64,000 nt of DNA from Holzapfeliella saturejae. GTDB taxonomy: Bacteria > Bacillota > Bacilli > Lactobacillales > Lactobacillaceae. A program made the translations under genes and the position numbers. The stretch lies in contig NZ_JAWMWG010000001.1 in the NCBI RefSeq assembly GCF_037546065.1, positions 62,001 to 126,000 of the forward strand. Direction: 5' to 3'. The notes beneath the pieces are model-generated. The model was given only the letters and a program-made list of their open reading frames with translations. It did no database searches and was not told the DNA's origin. Below are positions 42,619-51,416 of the stretch, piece by piece (the stretch's first letter is position 1; every line of letters begins with the position of its first letter).

Positions 42619-43587
42619 TTATTGAATAATTGGCAACTTATCACCTGCATAAAAAACAGACGTAATAAAATGACCGTATAATGGCATGACAATTTTAATT
42701 TGTTGATCTTTTTCAGTTAAGTCACCGACTTGACTAATTGTTAAAGTTTGACTGAAGTCTGTATGATTTTCAATTTTTTGTGATTGAATTGCCACTTTAA
42801 ATTGCTGAGTAATGTCATCGTTATTTTGGTTATATACTTTAAAGTCTAGCGCTTCAATCGTTTCACTAGATGTGTTGAACTGATAAGTAAATGGCTTATC
42901 TTTTGAAATCTCTGAACGATTAAGGACAACATTTTTATGCTTCGTTAACTGACTATCTTGCAATGCTTTTTTTGAAGCCATCATATACTGGGGATTATCA
43001 AACCGATAACTGATGGTTTTTCCTGCATTTTTCTTTAAAAATTCAGAGTCATTGATTAACTGATCCTTATCAAAATTAGTTCCGGTTAGAACACGAACTA
43101 ATCCTTGATTACGGTAATCCCAGTCTGTGTTGAAGTTAGTCCCATTATAGGTTAACTTTTGACCATCTGAATCTTCAAAGACTAAAGTCGCGTCATCTGA
43201 AAATGAATCAATATAAAGTGGTGTTTTAATTTCTAAAATGTGCCCTGCTGAAATATCTGAAGGAATCGTCAACTGACCTGCACTATGTTGGTACAGCATG
43301 CCACCTTCTTGTGAAGTATAAGCCATTTGATCAGTATGACTTTTAGATTTATCAAAATATAAATCGGGCTGCAAGGCATCTCTCCCCAATTTAGTTAAAT
43401 GATACGTTAAATTTTCTCCCGACTTCAAACTGTCAGTCGTTTTTGCTTTTTGGTACATGTCACTAACAACAGCTTTTTTTTGGTTAGCAGCGACATAACG
43501 TGCACCTTTGTAAGCACCAAACATTGCTACCAAAACAATCACTAGTAAAGATGCCGCCTTCAAAACTGACACCAAGAATTTTTTCAT
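42619..43587 (-). CDS. Unknown membrane-anchored extracytoplasmic protein
   Basis: 322 residues. An N-terminal hydrophobic helix (KAASLLVIVLVAMFGAYKGARYVA, ~8-35) should anchor it. The rest is a polar extracellular region rich in beta-type patterns, with no cysteines and no catalytic motif I recognise (for example HILEIKTPLYIDSFSDDATLVFED). The start has GAGGGAG upstream. It is followed at 19 nt by brnQ, so the two may be co-transcribed. No family assignment is offered. Confidence 0.7.
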   Translation of the reverse strand: MKKFLVSVLKAASLLVIVLVAMFGAYKGARYVAANQKKAVVSDMYQKAKTTDSLKSGENLTYHLTKLGRDALQPDLYFDKSKSHTDQMAYTSQEGGMLYQHSAGQLTIPSDISAGHILEIKTPLYIDSFSDDATLVFEDSDGQKLTYNGTNFNTDWDYRNQGLVRVLTGTNFDKDQLINDSEFLKKNAGKTISYRFDNPQYMMASKKALQDSQLTKHKNVVLNRSEISKDKPFTYQFNTSSETIEALDFKVYNQNNDDITQQFKVAIQSQKIENHTDFSQTLTISQVGDLTEKDQQIKIVMPLYGHFITSVFYAGDKLPIIQ

Positions 43588-43872
43588 ATATTATAAACTC
43601 CCTCAATTTAGCACTCATTTAGAATTATAAAATAGATAGCAAACTAAAGTCTAGCTATTCTCAACTTTTGCTCTCGTTTATTTAGCAGATATTCTTAGCT
43701 CACCATAAATCTGTTGACATTTACCAAAATTTTTACTTAAATTTATTATTGTGGCTTAACGTAAAAGTCATTATTTTACAGATGCAATTAATTAAAAAAA
43801 TTATCTAAACTCTACAAAGATGTTGGGATTACGATTTCTTATCTGTCAACCTTTTTTTATTCAATTTATCGC

Positions 43873-43901
43873 TTGACTTTAAGTCGTAATCATCGCACAA
43901 T
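43873..43901 (+). promoter_or_regulatory. Proximal promoter of nrdHIEF
   Basis: TTGACT (43873-43878), 17 bp, CACAAT (43896-43901). The weak -10 lies in CACAATCTACATCATG (43896-43911), which half-resembles an NrdR box. Confidence 0.45.
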
Positions 43902-43931
43902 CTACATCATGAGGTATTGAGTTACCTTGAT

Positions 43932-43951
43932 CCCCACAAGATATTGTGGGG
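43932..43951. promoter_or_regulatory. NrdR-like palindrome upstream of nrdH
   Basis: CCCCACAAGATATTGTGGGG is a perfect inverted repeat with 8-bp arms. Its core ACAAGATATTGT resembles the NrdR box (ACACWATATATWGTGT type), which fits the ribonucleotide reductase operon downstream. The same sequence could also act as an RNA hairpin. Confidence 0.5.
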
Positions 43952-44035
43952 TATTTAATTTTCAAAATACACTTTCAAATGGCCATTATCGTCGCATTTA
44001 ATGGGCATTTAATAATTTCTAGGGGGATTTTTATC

Positions 44036-44269
44036 ATGACAGAATCAATCATGTACACTAAAAACAACTGCATGCAGTGCAAAATGATGAAACGTTTGCT
44101 TGCTCAAAAAGGTATCAAATTTAAAGAAGTTAATGTTGATGAAGATGCAAAGGCTTTAGAAGAACTAAAAGCCCAAGGTTACCGTAGCGTACCTGTTTTC
44201 TTCTCACCTGATCAAGATCCTATTGTTGGTTTTGCACCTAACAAAGTGAAAGACTTGGTTTTATCATGA
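44036..44269 (+). CDS. nrdH: NrdH glutaredoxin-like electron donor
   Basis: 77 residues from ATG 44036, with AGGGGG 9 nt upstream. A longer in-frame start at 43946 lies in the promoter region and has no ribosome site. The redox site is CMQC near the N-terminus (YTKNNCMQCKMMKRLL), and the C-terminal RSVPVFFSPDQDPIVGFAPNKV is typical of NrdH. It reduces the NrdE active site using thioredoxin reductase. It overlaps nrdI by 4 nt (ATGA). Confidence 0.95.
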   Translation: MTESIMYTKNNCMQCKMMKRLLAQKGIKFKEVNVDEDAKALEELKAQGYRSVPVFFSPDQDPIVGFAPNKVKDLVLS

Positions 44270-44634
44270 AATTAGCTTTTTACACATTAACTGGTCAAAC
44301 CAGAAGATTTATGAAGAAGTTAGATTTACCTTCTTATGAAATTAGTGATGAAGATCCATTTCATGAGATGAATGAACCGTTTATCTTGATTGTGCCGTCA
44401 TATGAATTAGAACTTGTTGAAAGTATTCTTGAGTTCTTGGATTATGGCTCCAATGCTGAAAATTTAGTAGGTGTTGCTGGTGGTGGTAACAAGAACTTTA
44501 ACCATCTTTACCTTCACACTGCTAAGAAAATTTCAGAACACTATGACGTTCCTATTATTTTTGATTTTGAATTTAATGGCACCAACAAAGATGTCGAAGA
44601 ATTCAAGAAAGTTGTGAAAGAATATGAGTCTTAA
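44266..44634 (+). CDS. nrdI: NrdI flavodoxin-like activator
   Basis: 122 residues. An FMN-binding loop (FYTLTGQTRRFMKKL) and GVAGGGNKNFNHLY mark NrdI, which supplies oxidant to assemble the dimanganese tyrosyl-radical cofactor of NrdF. It overlaps nrdH by 4 nt and nrdE by 11 nt, so the three are tightly coupled. Confidence 0.95.
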   Translation: MKLAFYTLTGQTRRFMKKLDLPSYEISDEDPFHEMNEPFILIVPSYELELVESILEFLDYGSNAENLVGVAGGGNKNFNHLYLHTAKKISEHYDVPIIFDFEFNGTNKDVEEFKKVVKEYES

Positions 44635-46789
44635 AGATTTAAATATCAGTGACATTTCTTACTTTGTTTTAAACAACGAGGTAAACCGTCCTGTTGATAA
44701 TCAAATCCCACTTAATAAAGATAAAGAAGCCTTGAAGGCTTTCTTCCACGAAAATGTAATTCCTAATGTTAAACAATTTAATAACTTAAAAGAAAAATTA
44801 GACTTTTTAATTGAACATGACTACATTGAAGCTGAATTTCTAGAACAATACTCTCAAGATTTTCTAGAAAACTTGCATAAGAGAATGGAAGATGCAAACT
44901 TCCGTTTCAAATCATTTATGGCAGCTTACAAGTTTTATAATCAATATGCTTTAAAAACTAACGATGGTGCTTATTATCTTGAGACCTTCATCGATAGGGT
45001 CTTTTTTAATGCCCTTTATTACGCAAATGGCGATGAAAAACTTGCAGAAGCTTTAGCTGATGAAATGGTTAGTCAACGCTACCAACCTGCGACACCTAGC
45101 TTTTTAAATGCTGGTAAAAAACGTCGTGGGGAATTTGTTTCTTGTTTCCTAATCCAAATGACTGATGATATGAACAGTATTGGGCGTGGAATTAACTCAG
45201 CACTTCAATTATCACGAATTGGTGGTGGGGTTGGGATTGCGCTATCAAACTTGCGTGAATCTGGTGCCCCAATCAAAGGAATCGAAGGTGCTTCTAGTGG
45301 TGTTATTCCCGTTATGAAGTTACTTGAAGATTCATTTTCATACTCAAATCAATTGGGCCAACGCCAAGGTGCTGGTGCTGTTTACTTAAACGTTTTCCAT
45401 CCAGACATCATCCAATTCTTGTCAGCTAAAAAAGAAAATGCTGATGAAAAAATCCGTGTTAAAACACTCTCTTTAGGTGTTGTCGTACCCGATAAATATT
45501 ATGAACTTGTACGTACTAACCAAGATATGTACTTATTCAGTCCTTATGATGTTGAACGTATTTATGGCGAACCTTTCTCATATGTTGATATTACAAAAGA
45601 GTATGACAATATGGTTCAAAATGATGAAATTCGCAAATATAAGATTAAAGCTCGTGAACTTGAAAATGAGATTTCAAAACTTCAACAAGAATCAGGTTAT
45701 CCCTATATTTTAAATGTGGATACTGCTAACCGTGAAAACCCTGTTGACGGTAAAATTATCATGAGTAACTTATGTTCTGAGATCCAACAAGTTCAAACAC
45801 CTGCTATCTTAAACGATAAGCAAGAATTTGACCAAATGGGAACTGATATTAGCTGTAACCTTGGTTCAACAAACATTGGTAACTTAATGACAAGTCCTGA
45901 CTTTGGTAAATCAGTTAAAACGATGACTCGTGCTTTGACTTTCATTTCAGATACTTCAAATATTGAAGCTGTTCCTACTGTTGCTAAAGGAAACCAGTTA
46001 AGTCATTCAATTGGTCTTGGTGCTATGGGACTTCACTCATTCTTAGCTAAAGAACATATTCACTATGGCTCAAAAGAAGCTTTAGAGTTTGTGGATACTT
46101 ACTTCATGCTGCTAAATTACTGGACTTTAGCTGAAAGTAACCAAATTGCTCGCGAAAGAAAACAAACTTTCCACGATTTTGAAAAATCAACTTATGCAAC
46201 AGGTGAATACTTTGATAAATACCTAACTCAAAGTTTTGCACCAAAATCAGACCGTGTAAAACAATTATTTGATGGGATTATGATTCCATCTCAACAAGAC
46301 TGGCAAGATTTAAAAGAAGCTATCCAACAAGATGGCCTTTACAATGCTTATCGTTTAGCAATTGCCCCAACAGGTTCAATTTCTTACATTAATGATACTA
46401 GTGCTAGCCTTCACCCAATTACTCGTCTAATTGAAGAACGTACAGAGAAGAAAAATGGTAAATTATACTTCCCTGCACCTCACTTGGATAACGAAACAAT
46501 TAAATACTACACTTCAGCTTATGATACAGATATGCGTAAAGTTATCGACACTTATGCTGTTGCTCAACAACATATTGATCAAGGGATGAGTTTAACACTC
46601 TTCTTACGTTCAACAATTCCTGAAGGATTGTATGAATGGAAAGAAGAAGAAGAACAAACCACACGTGATTTGAGCATCCTACGTAACTATGCTTACTACA
46701 AAGGTATTAAATCAATTTATTACGTACGTACTTTTACAGACGACTCACAAGAAGTTGGCTCTAATGAATGTGAAAGTTGTAGTATTTAA
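44624..46789 (+). CDS. nrdE: Class Ib ribonucleotide reductase large subunit NrdE
   Basis: 721 residues, full length. It converts ribonucleoside diphosphates to deoxy forms. Visible features include YQPATPSFLNAGKKRRGEFVSCF, the loop IMSNLCSEIQQ, DISCNLGSTNIGNLM, SIGLGAMGLHSFL, and the nucleotide-site segment IAPTGSISYINDTSASLHP. The C-terminal redox pair is CESC in the tail SNECESCSI, which NrdH reduces. There is no ATP-cone, as expected for class Ib. A hairpin follows before nrdF. Confidence 0.96.
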   Translation: MSLKDLNISDISYFVLNNEVNRPVDNQIPLNKDKEALKAFFHENVIPNVKQFNNLKEKLDFLIEHDYIEAEFLEQYSQDFLENLHKRMEDANFRFKSFMAAYKFYNQYALKTNDGAYYLETFIDRVFFNALYYANGDEKLAEALADEMVSQRYQPATPSFLNAGKKRRGEFVSCFLIQMTDDMNSIGRGINSALQLSRIGGGVGIALSNLRESGAPIKGIEGASSGVIPVMKLLEDSFSYSNQLGQRQGAGAVYLNVFHPDIIQFLSAKKENADEKIRVKTLSLGVVVPDKYYELVRTNQDMYLFSPYDVERIYGEPFSYVDITKEYDNMVQNDEIRKYKIKARELENEISKLQQESGYPYILNVDTANRENPVDGKIIMSNLCSEIQQVQTPAILNDKQEFDQMGTDISCNLGSTNIGNLMTSPDFGKSVKTMTRALTFISDTSNIEAVPTVAKGNQLSHSIGLGAMGLHSFLAKEHIHYGSKEALEFVDTYFMLLNYWTLAESNQIARERKQTFHDFEKSTYATGEYFDKYLTQSFAPKSDRVKQLFDGIMIPSQQDWQDLKEAIQQDGLYNAYRLAIAPTGSISYINDTSASLHPITRLIEERTEKKNGKLYFPAPHLDNETIKYYTSAYDTDMRKVIDTYAVAQQHIDQGMSLTLFLRSTIPEGLYEWKEEEEQTTRDLSILRNYAYYKGIKSIYYVRTFTDDSQEVGSNECESCSI

Positions 46790-46792
46790 CCA

Positions 46793-46825
46793 ATAAAACA
46801 GCTAGACAGCCTTTAGCTGTTTTAT
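46793..46825 (+). terminator. Hairpin between nrdE and nrdF (attenuator or partial terminator)
   Basis: A stem of ATAAAACAGCTA against TAGCTGTTTTAT with a 9-base loop and a moderately T-rich tail. It may reduce nrdF expression or stabilise the upstream RNA. Confidence 0.55.
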
Positions 46826-46864
46826 TTATAATTAAAGTCTAAAACCCCCTATGGAGATGATATT

Positions 46865-47842
46865 TTGGAACAAGTAGATAATTATTATAAAGCGATAAAC
46901 TGGAATGAAATTGAAGATACTATTGATAAAGCCACATGGGAAAAACTAACTGAACAATTTTGGTTAGATACACGTATCCCATTATCTAATGACTTAGACG
47001 ACTGGCGTACACTGAAACCTGAAGAAAAGACAGTAGTTGGTCACGTTTTTGGTGGACTAACTTTACTTGATACACTTCAATCTCAAGATGGTATGGCTAA
47101 ATTAAAAGAAAATGTTCGTACTCAAAAAGAAGAAGCTGTTTTAAATAACATTCAATTTATGGAATCTGTTCATGCTAAAAGTTACTCTTCAATCTTTAGT
47201 ACTTTGAATACTAACGAAGAAATTAAAGAGATTTTTGATTGGACAGACCACAACGAATACTTGCAGAAAAAAGCAAAATACATTAATGATATCTATCAAG
47301 ATGGCTCCCCTCTTCAAAAGAAAGTTGCTAGTGTTTTCCTTGAAACTTTCTTATTCTACTCTGGATTCTACACACCACTTTACTACTTGGGTAACAACAA
47401 ATTAGCTAATGTGGCTGAAATTATTAAATTGATTATCCGTGATGAATCTGTTCACGGAACTTACATCGGTTACAAGTTCCAACTTGGATTTAATGAACTA
47501 AGTGAAAAAGAACAAGAAGAAATGCAAGATTGGATGTATGACTTACTGTACAAGCTTTATGAAAATGAAGCCCTTTACACTCAAGATCTTTACGATGAAA
47601 TTGGCTGGACAGAAGAGGTTATGACCTTCCTTCGTTACAATGCTAATAAAGCCTTAATGAATCTTGGTCAAAATCCACTCTTCCCTGATACTGATGAAGA
47701 TGTTAATCCAATCGTAATGAATGGATTATCAACAGGAACTTCAAACCATGACTTCTTCTCACAAGTTGGAAATGGTTACCTATTAGGTCACGTTTCTGCT
47801 ATGAGAGATGATGATTACAATATTGGTTTAGATGATAAATAA
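46865..47842 (+). CDS. nrdF: Class Ib ribonucleotide reductase small subunit NrdF
   Basis: 325 residues starting at TTG 46865, with GGAG 8 nt upstream. Metal and radical motifs are visible: GLTLLDTLQS (Asp ligand), FMESVHAKSYSSIF (Glu and His ligands and the radical Tyr), and IKLIIRDESVHGTYIGYKF (second Glu and His). The C-terminal tail DDDYNIGLDDK docks on NrdE. It is separated from nrdE by 75 nt with a hairpin, unlike the overlapping genes before it, so it may be expressed at a different level. Confidence 0.95.
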   Translation: MEQVDNYYKAINWNEIEDTIDKATWEKLTEQFWLDTRIPLSNDLDDWRTLKPEEKTVVGHVFGGLTLLDTLQSQDGMAKLKENVRTQKEEAVLNNIQFMESVHAKSYSSIFSTLNTNEEIKEIFDWTDHNEYLQKKAKYINDIYQDGSPLQKKVASVFLETFLFYSGFYTPLYYLGNNKLANVAEIIKLIIRDESVHGTYIGYKFQLGFNELSEKEQEEMQDWMYDLLYKLYENEALYTQDLYDEIGWTEEVMTFLRYNANKALMNLGQNPLFPDTDEDVNPIVMNGLSTGTSNHDFFSQVGNGYLLGHVSAMRDDDYNIGLDDK

Positions 47843-47849
47843 AAATAAG

Positions 47850-47881
47850 AAAGATACTCGCATCAACGAGTATCTTTTTTT
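47850..47881. terminator. Convergent terminator after nrdF
   Basis: A stem of AAGATACTCG against CGAGTATCTT with a CATCAA loop and T-run. It also covers the end of the GT-C-like gene on the other strand, whose stop lies inside the hairpin region. Confidence 0.85.
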
Positions 47882-49383
47882 GTTTGTTCTTTAAAATTAT
47901 TAAATAAAAATCCAGCTAAGATAAAATAGTAAGGTAAAAATTGAATAACATATCGTCCTCGACCTGATTCAAACAATGATAAGAAAATAAATCCACCTAA
48001 CACAGTTAAAAGCATCCAATCAGTTGCTCTTGACTGTGTTTTTTTACTCAACAAGCGTAATAGTGAACCAACTATCAATAACCACAAGATAATCCACAAG
48101 ACTTGTGCTAAATATTTTACTACAGGCGTCTTTGCTCCCTGACCATATAACAACTGTCTTAAACTATTCTGGTTACTTTTATCTTTTGACGGCGTATTTT
48201 CAACTACTTTTCCGCCACCTTCTTCATACCAACCAAGCGTCCCATCATTAAATGTCAGCCCATTTTTGTACTTTAAGAAATCGATATAGCCATTAATACC
48301 TCGATCATTTACTCTTTGAACATACTTGTCCATGTTCTTTTGTGAACGTTCTTGATAGCTACTAAATGATCTTGTGAAATCTTGGTCAGGTTGATTCCAC
48401 CAGCCTTTTTCAGAAGCTCCTATGGCTAAATAGTGAGTCATTGGCGTCGCTAGTGAACGATTGAAGGTCACCAAAGTTTGCGATTGATTAACTTGTTTAA
48501 TTGTGTAAAACCCTCCAACAAATCCAATAACTAATAACAAGAGCAAACTACATTGCTTTAATCCTATTTTTGATTTTCGAAGCAAAGTCATTAAAATCGC
48601 TCCAATAAAGGCAATCAAAAAAATAACAGAAGAGGCCTTAGTATAATAACTAATTGCTGATATAAATCCCGCTACAACCACTAACAATGCACAAGAAATC
48701 GGATGACTTCGATAATGCTTCGCTAACAAAAGTAACGAGATGGCTAATAATGCCGGTAATAGCGATAAAGTATCTGAATAAGGTACAACAGATAAGGGCG
48801 ACCAAGTGAAATAAAGTGCAAATAAAACAACCGAAAAAAGTGCTGCCAGTGAACTTAAAAAATGTCTAACAATATACGCAAATAAAAATGTCGCGATAAT
48901 CATAACTATTGCATTCATTCTTGAAAGTGCCAACCAACTAAGTGGTCTTCCAAATAAGTTTTGAGTCATTTTTGTAAATTGATAAAAATACATCGTGACC
49001 ATGTTATTTGGATTATAAGAAAAATAGTCTGGATAAACTTCTCCATGTCCTGTGACCCATTGAAAAATAGTCCAAGGGTCCCAACCTTCAATATTTAAAT
49101 TGACAGCTTTAGTTAAAATAAATTGCCAAACAAAAGCGATGACTAAAACTATGCTAATAACTAACCAATAGCTTTTTGATGATAACTCAACCTCTTTGAA
49201 TTTAATGAGAATACAACTTATTGCGATAAATAAAATAACCAAAAACAATGACAGCACTAATGTTAATTTACCTGGATAAGGTAAAACTTGTAGTTGCTCC
49301 CATGTTTTTGGCAAAAAATTGATAATATAAATTAATATAGCTAATAAAATAAGGAATCTAAGACTCCGATATAATCGTGACAA
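47863..49383 (-). CDS. GT-C-like polytopic membrane protein (putative glycosyltransferase)
   Basis: 506 residues with about 12 to 13 membrane helices. An extracytoplasmic loop after helix 3 contains NIEGWDPWTIFQWVTGHGEVYPDYFSYNPNN, which resembles the acidic first loop of GT-C transferases (PMT/ArnT and related). A large soluble loop sits at about 300-395. It probably transfers a sugar from a lipid carrier onto a wall or secreted polymer, but no close family is recognised. It is monocistronic on the minus strand, with GGGGG before the ATG. Confidence 0.65.
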   Translation of the reverse strand: MSRLYRSLRFLILLAILIYIINFLPKTWEQLQVLPYPGKLTLVLSLFLVILFIAISCILIKFKEVELSSKSYWLVISIVLVIAFVWQFILTKAVNLNIEGWDPWTIFQWVTGHGEVYPDYFSYNPNNMVTMYFYQFTKMTQNLFGRPLSWLALSRMNAIVMIIATFLFAYIVRHFLSSLAALFSVVLFALYFTWSPLSVVPYSDTLSLLPALLAISLLLLAKHYRSHPISCALLVVVAGFISAISYYTKASSVIFLIAFIGAILMTLLRKSKIGLKQCSLLLLLVIGFVGGFYTIKQVNQSQTLVTFNRSLATPMTHYLAIGASEKGWWNQPDQDFTRSFSSYQERSQKNMDKYVQRVNDRGINGYIDFLKYKNGLTFNDGTLGWYEEGGGKVVENTPSKDKSNQNSLRQLLYGQGAKTPVVKYLAQVLWIILWLLIVGSLLRLLSKKTQSRATDWMLLTVLGGFIFLSLFESGRGRYVIQFLPYYFILAGFLFNNFKEQTKKDTR

Positions 49384-49462
49384 GATTAATCCCCCCTAAT
49401 AATATATGCGTACTCCCCATAATATTATTAAAGACCTATCTTTCTTATTTGTCACTCATTTT

Positions 49463-49831
49463 TTATTTTCCTAAGTAACCCACAATCATTGAGATAATTA
49501 AAATTACAAATACAATGGTTGTTATCCACATATAAAGATAATCTGATTCTTTAAAAAAGGCATATATTGAAATAACCACACGCAACACTGGTGTCAAAAT
49601 CAACAGCAGTATACCTAAAGCCATCACAGCATAGGGCTTCAATGCAAAAGAACCCATAAATACCTCTGAAAGAGTCGCAGGCATATTATTGTCTGCATAA
49701 CCACTGTTTCCTTGGACAAGTAACAATAACACACCCAAAGCCATCACAACAGCAGCAATAATAACTCCTATTCGTAAAATTTTTCCGATAACTAACTCGA
49801 CATCTTGCATTTCTTTTTGTTTATCGTTCAT
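49463..49831 (-). CDS. DUF1634 membrane protein
   Basis: 122 residues with three hydrophobic helices (ILRIGVIIAAVVMALGVLLLL; the PYAVMALGILLLILTPVLRVVIS region; VFVILIISMIVGYLG). DUF1634 proteins are habitually found next to TauE/SafE exporters. It starts 1 nt after the TauE-like gene ends and ends the operon. It is likely an accessory subunit, with unknown biochemistry. Confidence 0.85.
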   Translation of the reverse strand: MNDKQKEMQDVELVIGKILRIGVIIAAVVMALGVLLLLVQGNSGYADNNMPATLSEVFMGSFALKPYAVMALGILLLILTPVLRVVISIYAFFKESDYLYMWITTIVFVILIISMIVGYLGK

Positions 49832-49832
49832 C

Positions 49833-50675
49833 TTACATCACCCCAAATCCTTTTAGTGCCATTTGAATTCCCATGTATAAGATAATTGGGATAAAAATCA
49901 TTCTAATTACTTTTGGCTTCAAGTGAACCATAATACGTGACCCAATCATTGCACCTAACAAAATTCCTAAAGCAAGTGGGGCCGCAATATCAAATTTCAT
50001 TGAGCCATTAAAAAAATAAACGGTAGCACTAGCTGCAGCTGTAACTCCCATCATCAAATTACTGGTTGCCGTAGAAGGCTTAAGGGGCATTTTCATAATG
50101 GTATCCATCGCAATTACTTTAAAAGCGCCACTACCAATTCCAAGTAACCCGCTGGCAAACCCGGCACCGGTCATCATTGCAAATCCACCTGGGACATTTT
50201 TAACTGCATAAGAAACTTCTTTTTGCTCTTGGTGGTCATAGTATTGACCATTTAGTTTAAGCTTTTTAGACCATTTATCGTCTTCATTTTGGACGACATT
50301 TCTTTGTTTATTACGCAGTTTGCGATACATGTTGTAAGCTGAGTAAACCAAGAGTAATCCAAATAAGACCGATAAGAAACTAGAAGGAACTAACCCTGTT
50401 AAGACCGCTCCAATAATGGCTCCTGTTGTTGTTGCTAGTTCTAAAAACATCGCTACACGCAGGTTCAATAATTCATCTTTCAAATAAGCAACACTGGCTC
50501 CTGAACTGGTCGCAATAACGGCCACAACACTGGCACCAATGGCATATTTAATATCTAATCCTAAAGCAATGGTTAAAAACGGAGTAATAATCATTCCTCC
50601 ACCAATACCAAGAATTGACCCTAGTGTTCCTGCAAAAATACCGACTAACATCATCAATAAAACTTGTGTAATCAT
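49833..50675 (-). CDS. TauE/SafE-family anion exporter
   Basis: 280 residues with about eight helices in two repeats. The signatures are GTLGSILGIGGGMIITPFL in the first half and GFASGLLGIGSGAFKVIAMD in the second, both typical of TauE/SafE (DUF81) permeases that move sulfite, sulfonates or other organic anions. It overlaps the upstream lysine-tailed gene by 4 nt and is followed at once by DUF1634. The substrate is not identifiable from sequence. Confidence 0.9.
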   Translation of the reverse strand: MITQVLLMMLVGIFAGTLGSILGIGGGMIITPFLTIALGLDIKYAIGASVVAVIATSSGASVAYLKDELLNLRVAMFLELATTTGAIIGAVLTGLVPSSFLSVLFGLLLVYSAYNMYRKLRNKQRNVVQNEDDKWSKKLKLNGQYYDHQEQKEVSYAVKNVPGGFAMMTGAGFASGLLGIGSGAFKVIAMDTIMKMPLKPSTATSNLMMGVTAAASATVYFFNGSMKFDIAAPLALGILLGAMIGSRIMVHLKPKVIRMIFIPIILYMGIQMALKGFGVM

Positions 50676-51223
50676 TTTTTAGCCTTCTTTGTTGTTTTTT
50701 TAGTTGTCTTTTTGGTTGTTTTCTTCGTTTTTGTTTCTTTTTTAGTCTCAGTTTTTTTGGGTTCTTCAACTTGATAGTCTTTGACTAATTGAATTTGTTC
50801 TTCAATCCAGTCATCCATCTTTGCAGCTGCTTCTTTACTACCTGCTAGTAGTTCATCAGCTGTTACTAGTTGATCAATTCTAAAACCTGTTCGATTTAAA
50901 AAGTCTGAAGATGCCGTTAAATAAAGTGACACTTCACGGTTTTCTTCTTCAGTCATGATTTTTGTGACTTTATCCACATTTTCAAAAGGTAAGTTCACAA
51001 TACCAGTCTCAACACCAACTGTAAGTGGTCTGCGACCTTCCAGATGCAACTGAATTTGTGACATATAGCCTGAATTCAGATTATCTTCAACCTTTGTAAG
51101 TGTTTCTTGAATAAATTTTTTAAGTTTTGTTTTGTTTAACTCACTACGTTTCATTGTCGTTAAATCTGTTTGATAGTTACCTTCTTTTATCAGTTCGACA
51201 AAATTTAATACGTTCATTTCCAA
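50672..51223 (-). CDS. Unknown protein with a histone-H1-like lysine tail
   Basis: 183 residues. TTG 51223 sits 7 nt after AGGT; the ATG at 51217 is the other possible start. Residues 1-150 form a soluble, probably alpha/beta domain with no signal peptide (VNLPFENVDKVTKIMTEEENREVSLYLTASSDF). The last ~30 residues are almost only K and T/E (KKTTKKTTKKTTKKAKK), like histone H1 or other nucleic-acid-binding tails. The gene overlaps the TauE-like gene by 4 nt. I recognise no family. Confidence 0.7.
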   Translation of the reverse strand: MEMNVLNFVELIKEGNYQTDLTTMKRSELNKTKLKKFIQETLTKVEDNLNSGYMSQIQLHLEGRRPLTVGVETGIVNLPFENVDKVTKIMTEEENREVSLYLTASSDFLNRTGFRIDQLVTADELLAGSKEAAAKMDDWIEEQIQLVKDYQVEEPKKTETKKETKTKKTTKKTTKKTTKKAKK

Positions 51224-51373
51224 TAGAATAACCTACTTTTATTTGAATTATGAATAAGTGTGCATCCCTGTCACCAACACAACTTATCGCAATATTCACA
51301 ATACCCTACGACTATCAGATATGCAAATTTTGTTTGTAAATTTTGGCAATTGTGCCTCAAATAAAACCGCATA

Positions 51374-51405
51374 TAAAAAAGACCATTATCAACTAATGGT
51401 CTTTT
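51374..51405 (-). terminator. Terminator of deoD
   Basis: A stem of AAAAAGACCATTA against TAATGGTCTTTTT with a TCAAC loop lies just after the deoD stop. Confidence 0.87.
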
Positions 51406-51416
51406 TGTATCACTTA

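Larger units (their letters stand above)
43588..44035. promoter_or_regulatory. Divergent intergenic region between the unknown gene and nrdHIEF
   Basis: This 448-bp stretch has no ORF. It holds a possible plus-strand promoter TTGACA-17-TTAAAT (43714-43742), a second TTGACT-17-CACAAT (43873-43901) closer to nrdH, and the palindrome at 43934-43949. The rest is AT-rich with no feature I can name. Confidence 0.5.

Noticed and set aside
42600..42692. N-terminal extension of brnQ
   Set aside because: The extra 31 residues overlap the upstream gene and have no ribosome site. The BrnQ family starts at the ATG 42599 position.
43946..44035. N-terminal extension of nrdH
   Set aside because: The region is promoter-proximal DNA; AGGGGG before ATG 44036 gives the standard NrdH length.
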